Source of the DNA: Siphonodentalium dalli
Lineage: Eukaryota; Mollusca; Scaphopoda; Gadilida; Siphonodentaliidae
Assembly (NCBI GenBank): GCA_032622095.1
Contig: CP136068.1
Span: 51,888,443-51,952,442 of the forward strand
Reading direction: 5' to 3'
DNA: 64,000 bases
In this document: in pieces, positions 33,730 through 43,903 of the stretch
Position numbering within the stretch: the stretch's first letter is position 1
Layout of the letters: each line of letters begins with the position of its first letter
Position numbers and translations under genes: made by a program
Notes under the pieces: generated by a model
What the model saw: the letters and a program-made list of their open reading frames with translations, nothing else
The model's database searches: none
What the model was told of the DNA's origin: nothing

Positions 33730-34800
33730 TGGCAATATTACACACACTGTCTTACCCGGATACACTGGTGACAGTAACAAATATTACACACAGTCACACA
33801 CTGCATTACCCAGATACACTGGTGACAGTAACAAAAAGTGGTTGCACCATGGGTGCTGGGATACCCCCCATGGTGAAAATTGAAATATGTGCAGGTCGGA
33901 AACTAAATTGTGAAAAAAAATGTGATGAACGAACAAATTACTTGACATTTCTAATGAATGAGAGACGGACATCCAAGCGATTAGGGCCCATCTGGCATTG
34001 GGGATATGTGCTATATAAGCACCATTATTATTATAAATTTTTTCAGATAAAGAGGGATAACTCTTGAACGGAAAATGTGAACGTCAATGAACCCTCTTTT
34101 GAAAGCCTCCTGATGCCAAACCTGCGTATCAAATTTCATCAAGATCCGATAACACATGGTTGAGATTTATGAGCGGACGGACAGAAATCCAACATTTTCA
34201 GACAAACAAAGAGGGATAACTCTTGAATGGAAAATGTGAACAACGTCAATGAACCCTCTTTTGAAAGCCCTCCTGATGACAAACCTGCATACCGAATTTC
34301 ATTGAGATCTGATAACCAATGGTTCAGATATATGAGCAGACTGACACATATAATCCATATTTTGGGATGGGGCCGGGGTATATATATTACACACATTGTA
34401 TTACCTGGACACACTGGTGACAGTAACAAATAATACACACTGTTTTACCCGGACACACTGGTGACAGTAACAAATATTACACACACTGTATTACTCAAGA
34501 CACAATGGTGACAGTAACAAATATTACACACTGTATTAACTGAACACTCTGGTGACAATAACAAATATTACACACACTGTATTACTCGGACACAATGGTG
34601 ACAGTAACAAATATTAGACACTGTATTACCCGGACACACTGGTGACAGTAACAAATATTACACACACTGTATTACTCGGACACAATGGTGACAGTAACAA
34701 ATATTAGACACTGTATTAACCGAACACACTGGTGACAGTAACAAATATTACACACTGTATTACCCGGACACACTGGTGACAGTAACAAATATTACTAGTA
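33730..34800 (+). repeat. 46-bp minisatellite interrupted by an insertion
   Basis: The unit 'ACACTGGTGACAGTAACAAA' plus 'TATTACACACACTGTATTACCCGG' occurs about two times at 33,730-33,831 and about nine to ten times at 34,379-34,800. Units alternate between 44 and 46 bp. The 547-bp segment between the two blocks splits the array at AACAAA. Confidence 0.9.
33832..34378 (+). repeat. Insertion in the minisatellite, with a 165-bp dimer
   Basis: Starts AAGTGGTTGCACCATGGGTG. From 34,041 two units of about 165 bp repeat 'AGAGGGATAACTCTTGAA' and 'CAATGAACCCTCTTTTGAAA', then 'GATCNGATAACNNATGGTT'. Resembles other mollusc-type 'ATAACTC' repeats. No protein recognised. Confidence 0.7.
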
Positions 34801-34836
34801 TACACACTATTACCTGGACAATACTTATAAACAAGC

Positions 34837-34905
34837 CAAACGAGAGGCCGATCACGATCGGCAGATGTTTAACCCATACCTTGGCGATAACGATTAGCTA
34901 TTTTC
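34837..34905 (+). repeat. Dispersed repeat end, paired with 8,440-8,600
   Basis: AAACGAGAGGCCGATCACGA followed by TCGGCAGATGTTTAACCCAT; see the minus-strand copy in the AKAP9-like intron. It abuts the TTAA-type MITE at 34,949. Confidence 0.55.
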
Positions 34906-34948
34906 ATAAATCCTTACACCAACCTTTTCAACAATTCACATCTTACTA

Positions 34949-35371
34949 TTAAAGCTACTCGATCCGATTAAGCACCCCTCAGTTATGTTTTATTTGGCTT
35001 CGGGGGTAAAAAATATTTTATTCAAATCGAGGAACCCATTCCTCAAAGCTCAGAATAAGCAGATATCAATTTTTAAAATCTATTATCTTTAACCACCTGG
35101 CATATTTATTGGCCGTATGAAAGTTGATGAAGATGGATAACTATAAAATCAAGTGTTTTTTTTGTGTCAGATATATGACAAAGTAGCAAAATTTCATTGT
35201 ACAAAATGTTGATAAATAACTGATTTTGGGCAATTTTATACTAGTGGACTGTGGTTAGCATTATTTTTGGGCAATTAATTGACTCTGATAACAGAAGCGG
35301 AATTTCAAAAAAACTGTTGTTGTAGGAATCTGATGATATGGGGACCATCAAATCGGATTGAGTACCTTTAA
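34949..35371 (+). mobile_element. TTAA-type MITE, copy B (423 bp)
   Basis: Ends TTAAAGCTACTCGATCCGAT and, mirrored, TTAAAGGTACTCAATCCGAT, so TTAA occurs at both borders. The interior is the reverse complement of copy A at 18,664-19,105. Probably piggyBac-type, non-autonomous. Confidence 0.8.
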
Positions 35372-36324
35372 GTTCACAAGTGGCATAAGACTTATTGGGC
35401 ACCGTCCATATGGATATGGCATTTGATTCCAACCTATTAAGTCAGTTTAAAATAGATATATAGTCTTATAGAGCTCAGTCCATAGTCAGGCAGAAGAACC
35501 ATACATAACAGTTAAAGATAAACTATTTTAAAAATTTCGTAAAATATGATTGATAATGATTGGATATAACATACTTTAATGCATAATTATGAGATAACTA
35601 GAGGTCACCAGGGATATGAGATTGAAGATACCGGTATTAGATTTATTACATTGGATAGCATACTGTATGTCTGGAATGGGTGGGTTAATTTTGATAATAT
35701 TTTAAAGCAATTAAACCAAATGACCCTCTCTGTACAGGTTAGGGGTGTGTTATCATAAACTATGACTTGAAATATAATATAATCAATGACAAATATTTGA
35801 GTTATTAAATGAGATAGCAAGGGGTTGATCTTAATCACACTAATGAACTGATCAAAATAGTCTATAATTGCATGTATATGGATTTAGAAGCCCACACAAT
35901 AAGTCAGTCTCAAGAATACAAACAACATAATTATTATCCTGCACCCCAAATGCAATAGAGGGAATTTCAAAATAAGACATTTCCTCTAATGTTTTTAGAA
36001 ATCCTTATTGAACCTGGCTCAAAGTGAAAGATATAATTTAATATCTGCCTATCAGATATCATGTGTCTATGGAATGGGTTAATATTAATCCCAAAATTCA
36101 TGCAAGACCAGAGAGCTATGTTGGAGTTGATAAATCCTGAGAAGTCACTGTCCACACACTATGGAAATTCAATAAACAACAGATAGCTATTAAAGTGCAG
36201 CAGTGAGTATCAGATTTCATTACCAGGTATCAATAATAGAGATTATCTCTAGTCTCTCTTTACTGATACCTCAGTTGGAAGCTGCCAGTTATTTCTTGTA
36301 AGCAAATCTCAAATCTGTTCAATT

Positions 36325-36885
36325 CTTAGTTAAAAGGGGCCATAATTCTGGTATAAAAAACAGGATCTGACACATATTCAAACTAGATCTGTATTTTGAG
36401 TTGATAAACTCGCATACCAAATTTGGTTCTTATCAGTTGAAAAATGGTTGATTTATCAAAATATGCAGAAATTCTATAACAAAGGGCCATAACTCCTTTA
36501 AAAAATATCGGATCAAACCCATATTCGAACTCGATTTGTATTTTGGTCCGAGAAACTTGCATACCAAATTTGATTCTGAACAGATAATTTTTTTTTGAGT
36601 TATGGTAGCATGCATGAATTCTAAGTCGAAAAAGGGCCATTTATAACTCCGTAATAAAAAACTCGGATCGAACCCATATTCGAACTCGATCTGTCTTTTA
36701 TGCTGAGAAATTCAATTACAAAATTTGGTTCCGATCAGATATAAAATGTTTGAGTTATCGCACCATGCGTAAAGTGTCTACAGACAGACAGCCAGCCAGA
36801 CAGACAGACGGACGGACTAACGACGAGTGGTCAATCCGGACAACGACACTATGTTTACCATACTATGGTATGGGTAAACATAAAA
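36325..36885 (-). repeat. Mollusc-type 'GGGCCATAACTCC' tandem array
   Basis: Three to four diverged units of about 150-165 bp with 'AAAGGGGCCATAATTC', 'GGATCNNACCCATATTCGAA', 'CATACCAAATTTGGTTC' and 'AAATNNTTGAGTTATNG'. Ends with a CAGACAGACGGACGG run and ATGTTTACCATACTATGG, reverse-orientation relative to 1,960-2,440. Open frames on the minus strand here are repeat-derived. Confidence 0.75.
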
Positions 36886-36992
36886 AGCCAGAGAAGTATT
36901 TGTTTTGTTTTCTGCTCATTTTATAGTAGATTAACTCACAGCCATAAAACTGGTATCTAGTAATGTACTAGTACCGTACATTAACTTTAGGC

Positions 36993-38562
36993 CTGAATGT
37001 TACCAACTTACCTTTACGGTTAGTGCAGAATGAAAGAATGTTACCAATATACCTTTACGGTTATGGCTGAATGTTGTAGTGCTGAAACGGTTGACCTATT
37101 TTTGTAGCCGGTTAACCGCGACGTGTAACCGGATCATAACCGGATATCCGCTATTTTCAACCTATGACTTTACAGCCATTATTTACACCATAATATGTAC
37201 CAATATATCATCACAATTTGATTTATTAACTGTATGGCGAACTCATGTAATGTTTACACAGACATAGCTTGTATTAAATGAATGTAAATCACCAAACACG
37301 AACGGTAATAAGCCATGTGTTGACAACTTGACAGGTGACACAGTCAACTAAAACACTCAGTGTTTATAAATAGACGCGTCATGCTTGACCTGTTTGTATT
37401 GCAGTCGCAACTGCTGCCCGACTTTTTGTCATTCTCGTTTGGGAAGAATATTGTGTGACCTATATATATTTTCGTACATGCAAATCGTGGAAGTTTTTTA
37501 TTGTCAGTATAGCGATTGCGCGACTGGGCGAATATTAGGTCATGCGACTCAGGTATTCTTCAGCGATTTGAGATGCATAGGATGACCAACGGCAGATAAA
37601 CACAATTATGAAGTTTCATGAACTATGTAGTTAACAAATGCAACCTGCTGAAAACGGTGTTTTCTGTTAGAACACAATCAAATGCTGATAATTAATCATT
37701 GGGACGCAAACAAGTCCAACTGCATGGCAACACCACTTCGATGCGAGTTCATTGGAACTTCGTCCAATGAGATTACTCAAACTCAGTAATGTTAGAAGAT
37801 TAAACCATGCGTACGTAAATAGGATTAATTCTACAGATTTCGCATTTTGCGAATTTCTTTTTGTTATCGGAAATGCGCCCAGACATCTGATTTATGCATT
37901 TCTTGAGTATCCATGATACCGTCTACATGTAGTGAGTCGTAGCGTAGATGTCAAATGACCAGGCTGTACTCCATTGAAAATGATTGCATTGATCTTTGCC
38001 AACGACTCAGTGGTGTCAGTGCACATGTTTTACTGGACATTGGAACATCAAAGATGATGGCATGCATCTTCGATGTTTAGCCGACAAAGCCAGACTACTG
38101 GTATGTAACTTGTCATTCATGGAAGACTTTTTTTTATCTCGCACCAGATTTTGACTTTTAATACACGTAATTTCGACTATACTCCTCAGAGTGATAATGA
38201 TTGTAGCAAAATTGATAAAGTACACGTTGTTTAAAACCTACTGTTATCAGTCTCGTGCTGATTAAGAGCATAATATGTTAGTTTTTGTCGTTGGAATCGC
38301 GTGTGTGCAATACATAGCGGTTAACCGGTTGATAGTAGTTCAACCGGTTGTCGACAGTAGCCGGTTGTCAACTGAATATCCGTTTCAGCACTAGAATGTT
38401 ACCGATTTACCTTTACAGTTACAGCTGAATGTTACCAACTTACCTTTACGGTTAGACCGTTAGGGCTGAATGTTACCAACTTACCTTTACAGTTAGACTG
38501 TTACCTAGGGCTGTATGTTATCAACTTAGCTTTACGATTATGGATGGATGTCATCAACTTAC
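36993..38562 (-). repeat. Minisatellite made of ATP5MG exon-2 donor copies
   Basis: Read on the minus strand, the authentic junction ACCGTAAAG|GTAAGTTG at 38,563/38,562 is followed by six imperfect copies of the same junction plus 'GGTAACATTCAGCC'. Junctions fall at 38,530, 38,485, 38,444, 38,411, 37,053 and 37,012. Their first intron bases are CTAAGT, GTAAGT, GTAAGT, GTAAAT, GTATAT and GTAAGT. Units are 33-45 bp. A hAT-like element (37,077-38,393) splits the array between the fourth and fifth copies. The repeat unit includes true exon sequence, so it arose from the splice site itself or converged with it. Confidence 0.85.
37077..38393. mobile_element. hAT-like element, TAGTGCTG type (1,317 bp)
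   Basis: Ends TAGTGCTGAAACGGTTGACC and mirrored TAGTGCTGAAACGGATATTC, with CCGGTT boxes inside both ends. Flanks GAATGTTG and GAATGTTA match at 7 of 8 bases (8-bp target duplication). Colinear with the element at 39,784-42,134 once that copy's nested insertion is removed. No transposase frame recognised. Confidence 0.9.
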
Positions 38563-38723
38563 CTTTACGGTTAACGTCTTCCATTTTCCTGTTTTGGCTC
38601 CTGCTACAATATTGCCAATACGCTTCTGTATTTCTGGGATCTCAGAAGGTGCTGGTGGGCGCAGCTCTACCTTTGCATATTTCCAAAATGTCTGCAGACG
38701 TGGCTTTGAGAATGCGAAAGTCC
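38563..38723 (-). CDS. ATP5MG: ATP synthase subunit g, exon 2
   Basis: Bounded on the minus strand by GTCTCTTTCAG and GTAAGT. It begins with two bases of an Arg codon and ends in phase 0. It encodes 53 residues: TFAFSKPRLQTFWKYAKVEL, then RPPAPSEIPEIQKRIGNI, then AGAKTGKWKTLTVK. The human protein has SKPRLATFWYYAKVELVPPT and an A-x-T-G-x-F...LTVKE stretch at the same places, so this is the matrix-side amphipathic part of subunit g. Plus-strand frames over the same place are shadows. Confidence 0.97.
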
Positions 38724-39204
38724 CTGAAAGAGACAATTGTTGAAGTGAGCAAGCATGTAGCTCTCTCGTGAGACATTACATTGTCAGTATTGGTAATAGA
38801 CTATAGTCATGTTGTCTGTCTGGCTAATGGCTATGGTACCATGAACAGCAAATGAAAAAGCCTCTTATATCAGCACGCTCAGTGATTACCAGAAATTGAT
38901 TACCGTAAACACTCTGAAATGAAGGGTTTCAAGGGAACACTAACATTCATCTCGTAAAAACATATTATGTTTGTGTCCCGGCATGATTTTTCCAGGGTTT
39001 TCAAGGAGTGAATATGGTGACAGGGTGTAAAAGGTTTTTTAAGGGCCATTGACCCCTAGTCTCTATGATGTGATTCTTAGTTTGACATTCACCGACAAAG
39101 CATTACTAAGGACTGTGTAGACAACTGCCCATATGACATCACTGACATGTGTTACTGATCCAAGTTTTAATCAGGCATCAAGTGCTTGATTCTTTGCAAC
39201 CTGT

Positions 39205-39595
39205 TAGTGAGGGAGTTTATTCGGCCCATTGGCCGGCATAGCACAGTAAAGGGCAGTGCCTCATTTCCACTGTGGTCCCATGAGTCAGATAACTAATTTT
39301 ATCAGGAAATTTTGCCATGACTTCATCGCCATGGTAGGGTTCTTTAATGTGCGCATATTGTTATGTTCCTAGCACAGTGTCATCCCTAGACATGACACCA
39401 TAGAGAAGCCGAGGTATGAAATTTTTCAAATTTTGTCTGAGATTCTGGCATCAATGGTTGATTCATGATGCCCATGGTACTGGGAATGCAGATGGCGACA
39501 CAAAGTCCGACCGATACTATGTCGGATTCGAACCCTTGGCCATGTCGAATGTTTACATCAGAGGTCGGCCCACAAACCAACTGAGCTATCCGTTC
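39205..39595 (-). mobile_element. tRNA-derived SINE
   Basis: On the minus strand the head reads GGATAGCTCAGTTGG (39,577-39,591, A box TAGCTCAGTTGG) and GGTTCGAATCC (39,524-39,534, B box). They are about 43 bp apart, the layout of a pol III type-2 promoter in a tRNA-like head. Roughly 300 bp of tRNA-unrelated body follow ('CATTAAAGAACCCTACCATG', 'GCGATGAAGTCATGGC') and a 3' part 'GGGCCGAATAAACTCCC'. The tRNA cloverleaf is not intact, so it is not a tRNA gene. A second GAGCTATCC copy at 39,600 suggests a small duplication at the head. Confidence 0.8.
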
Positions 39596-40018
39596 CTCAT
39601 GAGCTATCCACTCCTCACGTTCAACGTCAGTGTCGGTGGTCGCCCTTCAGCCTTACTTGGGGGGAAAAGGGGGTTGAGCTTGGTGTGTCACTCAGTGGCC
39701 GTTTTGCGCCCAAATACAAGCTCATGGTTGGGGAGGGGAACATTAATCTGGGAACACCGATCGATCTTTAATGACTTTAAAAGTTGTGCTGAAATGGTTG
39801 ACCTATTTTTGTAGCTGGTTAACCGCGATGTGTAACTGGATCATAACCGAATATGCACTATTTTAAACCTATGACTTTACACTCATTATTGTTATTTACA
39901 CCATAATATGTACCAATTTATCATCGTAATTTGATTTATTAACTGTATGGCAAACTCACGTAATGTTTACACAGAGAGCTTATATATTAAACGAATATAA
40001 TCACCAAACATGAATGGT

Positions 40019-41068
40019 AACAAGAGCATCGCTAGGATGTGGCAAAATACCCCCTTTAGCCATTTCGAATTGTACTACCACAAAATAAATGAAAGGTCAG
40101 CTGACCGCCGCAGCCTGACCACAGTGTCCTCCGACAACGTGGCAAGTCGATGCCGCTTTGTTAAAGAAATTTAAATTTTTTTTTTAATTTTCTATGTCGA
40201 AAAGGGGTTAAAAACAAAACAAATTATAACTCCTTTAAAAACTAAAAAAAATTCCGTCATCTATATACATGTTGCACATCTCCAATATGTGGCTATATTC
40301 TGAATTTTCAAATATCTACGATCAAAACTGTAGGAGGAGTTGATTACACCATGAAGGTACCCTCATACAGAAAATTCTAAAAAATGTTGAAATTTTTAAG
40401 TCGAAAAGGGTTAATAACTTCGTCAAAAAATTATTTTTCCATCATCTATATACATATTGCACATCTTCAATATATGGGCAACAATATTCTGAAGTTTCAA
40501 ATCTCTGGGATGAAATCTGTAGGAGGAAATGATTACACCATGAAGGTACTCAAAAATGTGACGGACGGACGAATAGACAGAGCCCGTTTCTATAGTCCCC
40601 CTTTTCTTTCAGAAAGTCGGGGGGACAAATAATAATTTGAGCTTAAAAAGAATGTCTGATATACCCCTAATTTCAATGACAAAATGCGGTCAAATTAATT
40701 AATGGCTGTAATTACTCATGTGAAAATAATTGGACAGAAACTATATTCGAACTTGGCTTGTACTTTTAGTTGTGAAACACATACAAGCTTTGGTTCAGAT
40801 AAAATAATCCAACTGGAGTTATCGGTCAGAAACCGAAATGTTATGAAATCGGTCAAATTCTAAGTAGAAAAAGGGCCGTAACTCATGTGAAAATAATCGG
40901 ACGAAACCCATATTCGAACTTGGCTTGTATCTTTAGCTGGGAAATACACATACTAGTACCAATGTTGGTTCAGATAAAATAATCCAAACTGGAGTTATCG
41001 ATCGGAAACCAAACATTTTAACGGACGGACAAACTGACGGACAGACAGATGGATAGACAAAAGGGCGT
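40019..41068 (+). mobile_element. Repeat nested in the hAT-like element
   Basis: Interrupts the hAT-like sequence between GGTAA and AAAGCCATGTG, with TAA at both joints. It starts CAAGAGCATCGCTAGG, the family seen at 1-127, and continues after 40,677 with two units of 'AAAAAGGGCCGTAACTCATG' type. It ends in ACGGACGGACAAACTGACGG and AAAAGGGCGTTTAA. Confidence 0.7.
40089..40631 (+). repeat. Third-level insertion (about 545 bp)
   Basis: Absent from the related copy at 1-127, where AAATAAG joins directly to the ACTTTGAGCTT side. Flanked by AAATAA-like sequence at both joints. Contains two 'TCGAAAAGGGTTAA' units and ends in a hairpin AGTCCCCC...GGGGGGAC. Confidence 0.6.
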
Positions 41069-42139
41069 TTAAAAAGCCATGTGTTGACAACTTGACAGAT
41101 GACACAGTGAACTAAAACTTGCAGTGTTTATAAAGACGTGTCATGCTTCAAGATGCTTGATTTGTTTGTATTGCAGTCATGACTACCCGACGTACATTTA
41201 TTGCTCTCGTTTGGGAAGAATATTGCGGGAACATGCAAATAGCGGCAGCTTTTTATTGTCATAAAAGCTATTGCGGGACAGGGCGCCGTTGAGGGCGAAT
41301 ATTACGTCATGTGATTCAGGTATTCTAACTACTGGGTGTTCTTCAGCAATTTGAGATGCATAGGATGACTGACGACAGAAAAACATAATTATGAAGTTTC
41401 GTGAACTTTATGTAGTTAACAAATGAAAATTTTTAAATCAGCTAAACCTGCTGAAAAAAGTGTTTTCTGTTAGAACACAATCAAATGCTGGAGTCCGACT
41501 GCATGGAAACACCACTTCAATACAAGTTCATTTGAACTTCATCCACTGAGATAACTCAAACTCAGTCATGTTAAAAGTACAGACCATGCATATGTAAACA
41601 GGGTTCTACAGAGTTTGCATTCTGCGAATTTCTTTTTGTTTTCTGAAATGTACCCAGACATCTGATTTGTGCATTTCTTGAATATCCATGACACCGTCTA
41701 CTAGTAGTGGAGTCGGAGAGTAGATGTCAAATGACCAGGCCATACTGTATTGAAAACGATTGCATTGATCTTTGTCTCAGAGCATGTGTTTTACCGGACA
41801 TCGGAACATCAAAGATGATGTCATGCATCTTTGATGTTAAGCCACCAAAGCCAGACTATGTAACTTGCCATTCATGGAAGACTTTTGATCTTGCACCAGA
41901 TTTGGACTTTTAATACACGTAATTTAGACTGTATACCCCTCTGAGTGATAAAGTTTGTAGCAAAATTGATAAAGTACACGTGTTTAAAAATAGAAGCTAC
42001 TGTTATCAGTCTCGTGCTGATAAAGGACCTGAATACGTTAGTTTTTGTCGTTGGCATCACGTGGGTGGATTACATAGCAGTTAACCGGTTGCAGACGTTA
42101 GCCAGTTGTCATCCGGATAACCGTTTCAGCACTATTTAT

Positions 42140-43405
42140 AAGGCTGATTGATCGTCTACATTAGACCAATCGCCGATAATCGGTCTATTAATATTAAAAG
42201 CAATATTATTACTATAGATCGATCGGGAGTTTACCTCGACTTGTTTATTTACACTCCTTCGCTGCTTCAGCCTGTATCTGTATATTTTCTTAATTTCATA
42301 TACGGAGGCTAATTAAGCTTTATGAATGTGTCACAAATTCACATTCGTCAATTTCGTGACATTGTCGCTAGTTAATTAATTTAATGTCAATGTGTGGCTA
42401 ATGCCTAATGGGGTCGTTGTAATGTTTTATACATAGATGCACACCGTGTGCATTTCTGTATACATAAATGCACACCAGTCTCGCGTAGTGTCACGTGACA
42501 GGGTCATTGTCATACTAGTAGTGTTTTCTACATAAATGCACACGTGTTTTATATTTTTTGTAAGTTCATTTTCTTCCGTTCATCGATCAAACAACCATGC
42601 AGTTCTTGTTTAATATCGGTACTGATATCAATATGCGACCGATGATCAATTTAATTGCAGTTTTATCAGTGATAAAAGAATGCATTTAGGCCAAATAAAA
42701 AAATACTTTCGTTTCCGGTAACAGAGGGCAAAAAATTAGGGTAGGGAGGGGGGTAAACCTCTTCTCTTTTTTTTAAATTCCCATAACGCACAAGGTAATA
42801 ACAGCCCTTCCTTAACCCTTTGAACCCTGACGTCCTGAACGTTAAATGACCCCAACCCGAGTCGCCTGACGTTATATAGTGTTTCGACGACGTAACCCAT
42901 AAAGCTCTTAATTGGGACGTATATACATGTATACACGCTCAACTATACGGCAATCTACTATGGTAACTGAACAAGTGTGCGGTGAAATATGTCAATATAT
43001 TTCAACGAGACAGTCTATTCCTCGTTCAATATACATGTACATGTATATAGATATATTGCGGCTTCCTTTGGTTGCGCTATATATTTATAATGAAATTCTT
43101 ACACTTTGCCTACAATAGAAGGCGTTTCTTTAAATGCACCTGTGTGTTTGCGCGAAGAAACAGATCCCCTGTTTCCAATTTGGCTGCTAAAATCAGCGTT
43201 ATGAACATGTGACTCATTTGCGCAAAGTATAGAAGCACTATTCTAGTTAATTTGGGCTTTGATCGCGAAATTTCTAATGAAATACATCCCCTTTTCAGAC
43301 GTTAAAAAGCGGGGTTTTTTCTCAAAATAGGGGGGGGGGGTTCCGGAAACAAAGCTATTTTTTTTTTTATGCCTTATCAGAACTACAAAGTACAAAAGAA
43401 AAATA
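42140..43405 (+). other. No gene recognised
   Basis: AT-rich, with 'ATAAATGCACAC(C/G)' repeated three times around 42,440-42,545 and CTTTCGTTTCCGGTAAC (42,704) weakly mirrored by GGTTCCGGAAACAAAG (43,341). No coding signal. Confidence 0.4.
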
Positions 43406-43409
43406 GTCT

Positions 43410-43744
43410 GAATTGAAGCAGACGTGAGACGGCAATTATTTACGGCAACATTTCAATCTCGTGCCTGTGACAGTGGGGTGCCTTTATGTATAAAACGTTA
43501 CGACAATGTCCCCATTACAGGGACATTCTCCGAAAAATGGTCAACATTCGACAAAAACATGTCCAGACCTGTGTTGAATTGGGGTTTTAAAAAGATTGTT
43601 TTACCTCCCAATGACAATAACAGCATCAAACAATACAAAATAAAACAATCTCAGCTCAATCCATACGTCGATCGCATAATACGAGATGCTAAATGGGTAG
43701 GAAAATACCATTTTCTGCTTGTCCTTGATGCAGGATTTATTTGA
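43410..43744 (+). other. Coding-like open segment, unidentified
   Basis: About 110 codons without a stop, from 43,412 to TGA at 43,742. There is no ATG near the left edge. Balanced amino-acid composition (for example RRQLFTATFQSRACDSGVPL, then KWVGKYHFLLVLDAGFI) is unlike the neighbouring AT-rich noise. No family recognised. A second open stretch (43,748-43,945) follows directly in another frame and carries the QDMLP motif. It may be a relic of a mobile element or a captured exon; it lies in intron 1 of ATP5MG. Confidence 0.3.
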
Positions 43745-43903
43745 AAGTTGTCCAGAACTTACCGAAGTTTTCGATTGCAGTCGATCAGTTTATGGTTAAA
43801 TTTACCCTCATATCCTCTAAATGGAAATACCATAGCAGAAAATGTGTGGAATAATATGTTGTTTTCTTGTGGCATCGATATGCCAGTGTCCATTGGTACA
43901 CCA

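Larger units (their letters stand above)
33309..38562 (-). other. ATP5MG intron 2 (5.25 kb)
   Basis: Bounded by GTAAGT (exon 2 donor) and TTTTACAG. It contains a G18 run, an interrupted 46-bp minisatellite, a TTAA-type MITE, mollusc-type GGGCCATAACTCC repeats and the array of donor-site copies with a hAT-like element inside it. The parts with nothing recognised are about 35,380-36,300 and 33,320-33,570. Confidence 0.85.
39784..42134. mobile_element. hAT-like element with nested insertion (2,351 bp)
   Basis: Ends TTGTGCTGAAATGGTTGACC and mirrored TAGTGCTGAAACGGTTATCC. Flanks TTTAAAAG and TTTATAAG match at 7 of 8 bases. Colinear with 37,077-38,393 ('ACCATAATATGTACCAAT', 'CATGTGTTGACAACTTGACA', 'CCAGACATCTGATTT', 'GCATCTTTGATGTTAAGCC') except for about 1.05 kb inserted at 40,019-41,068. 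The shared interior shows no recognisable transposase; both are non-autonomous. Confidence 0.88.

Noticed and set aside
38540-38771. Plus-strand frames over ATP5MG exon 2
   Set aside because: Shadows of a well-supported minus-strand exon with matching splice sites.
39500-39595. tRNA gene on the minus strand
   Set aside because: A and B boxes are present but no proper acceptor stem or anticodon arm could be folded; it continues into a SINE body.
39416-39814. 132-codon plus-strand frame
   Set aside because: Antisense to a tRNA-derived SINE with A and B boxes and runs into a hAT-like end.
42704-43356. MITE with CTTTCGTTTCCGG ends
   Set aside because: The end match is only about 15 bp with mismatches, and no target duplication was found.
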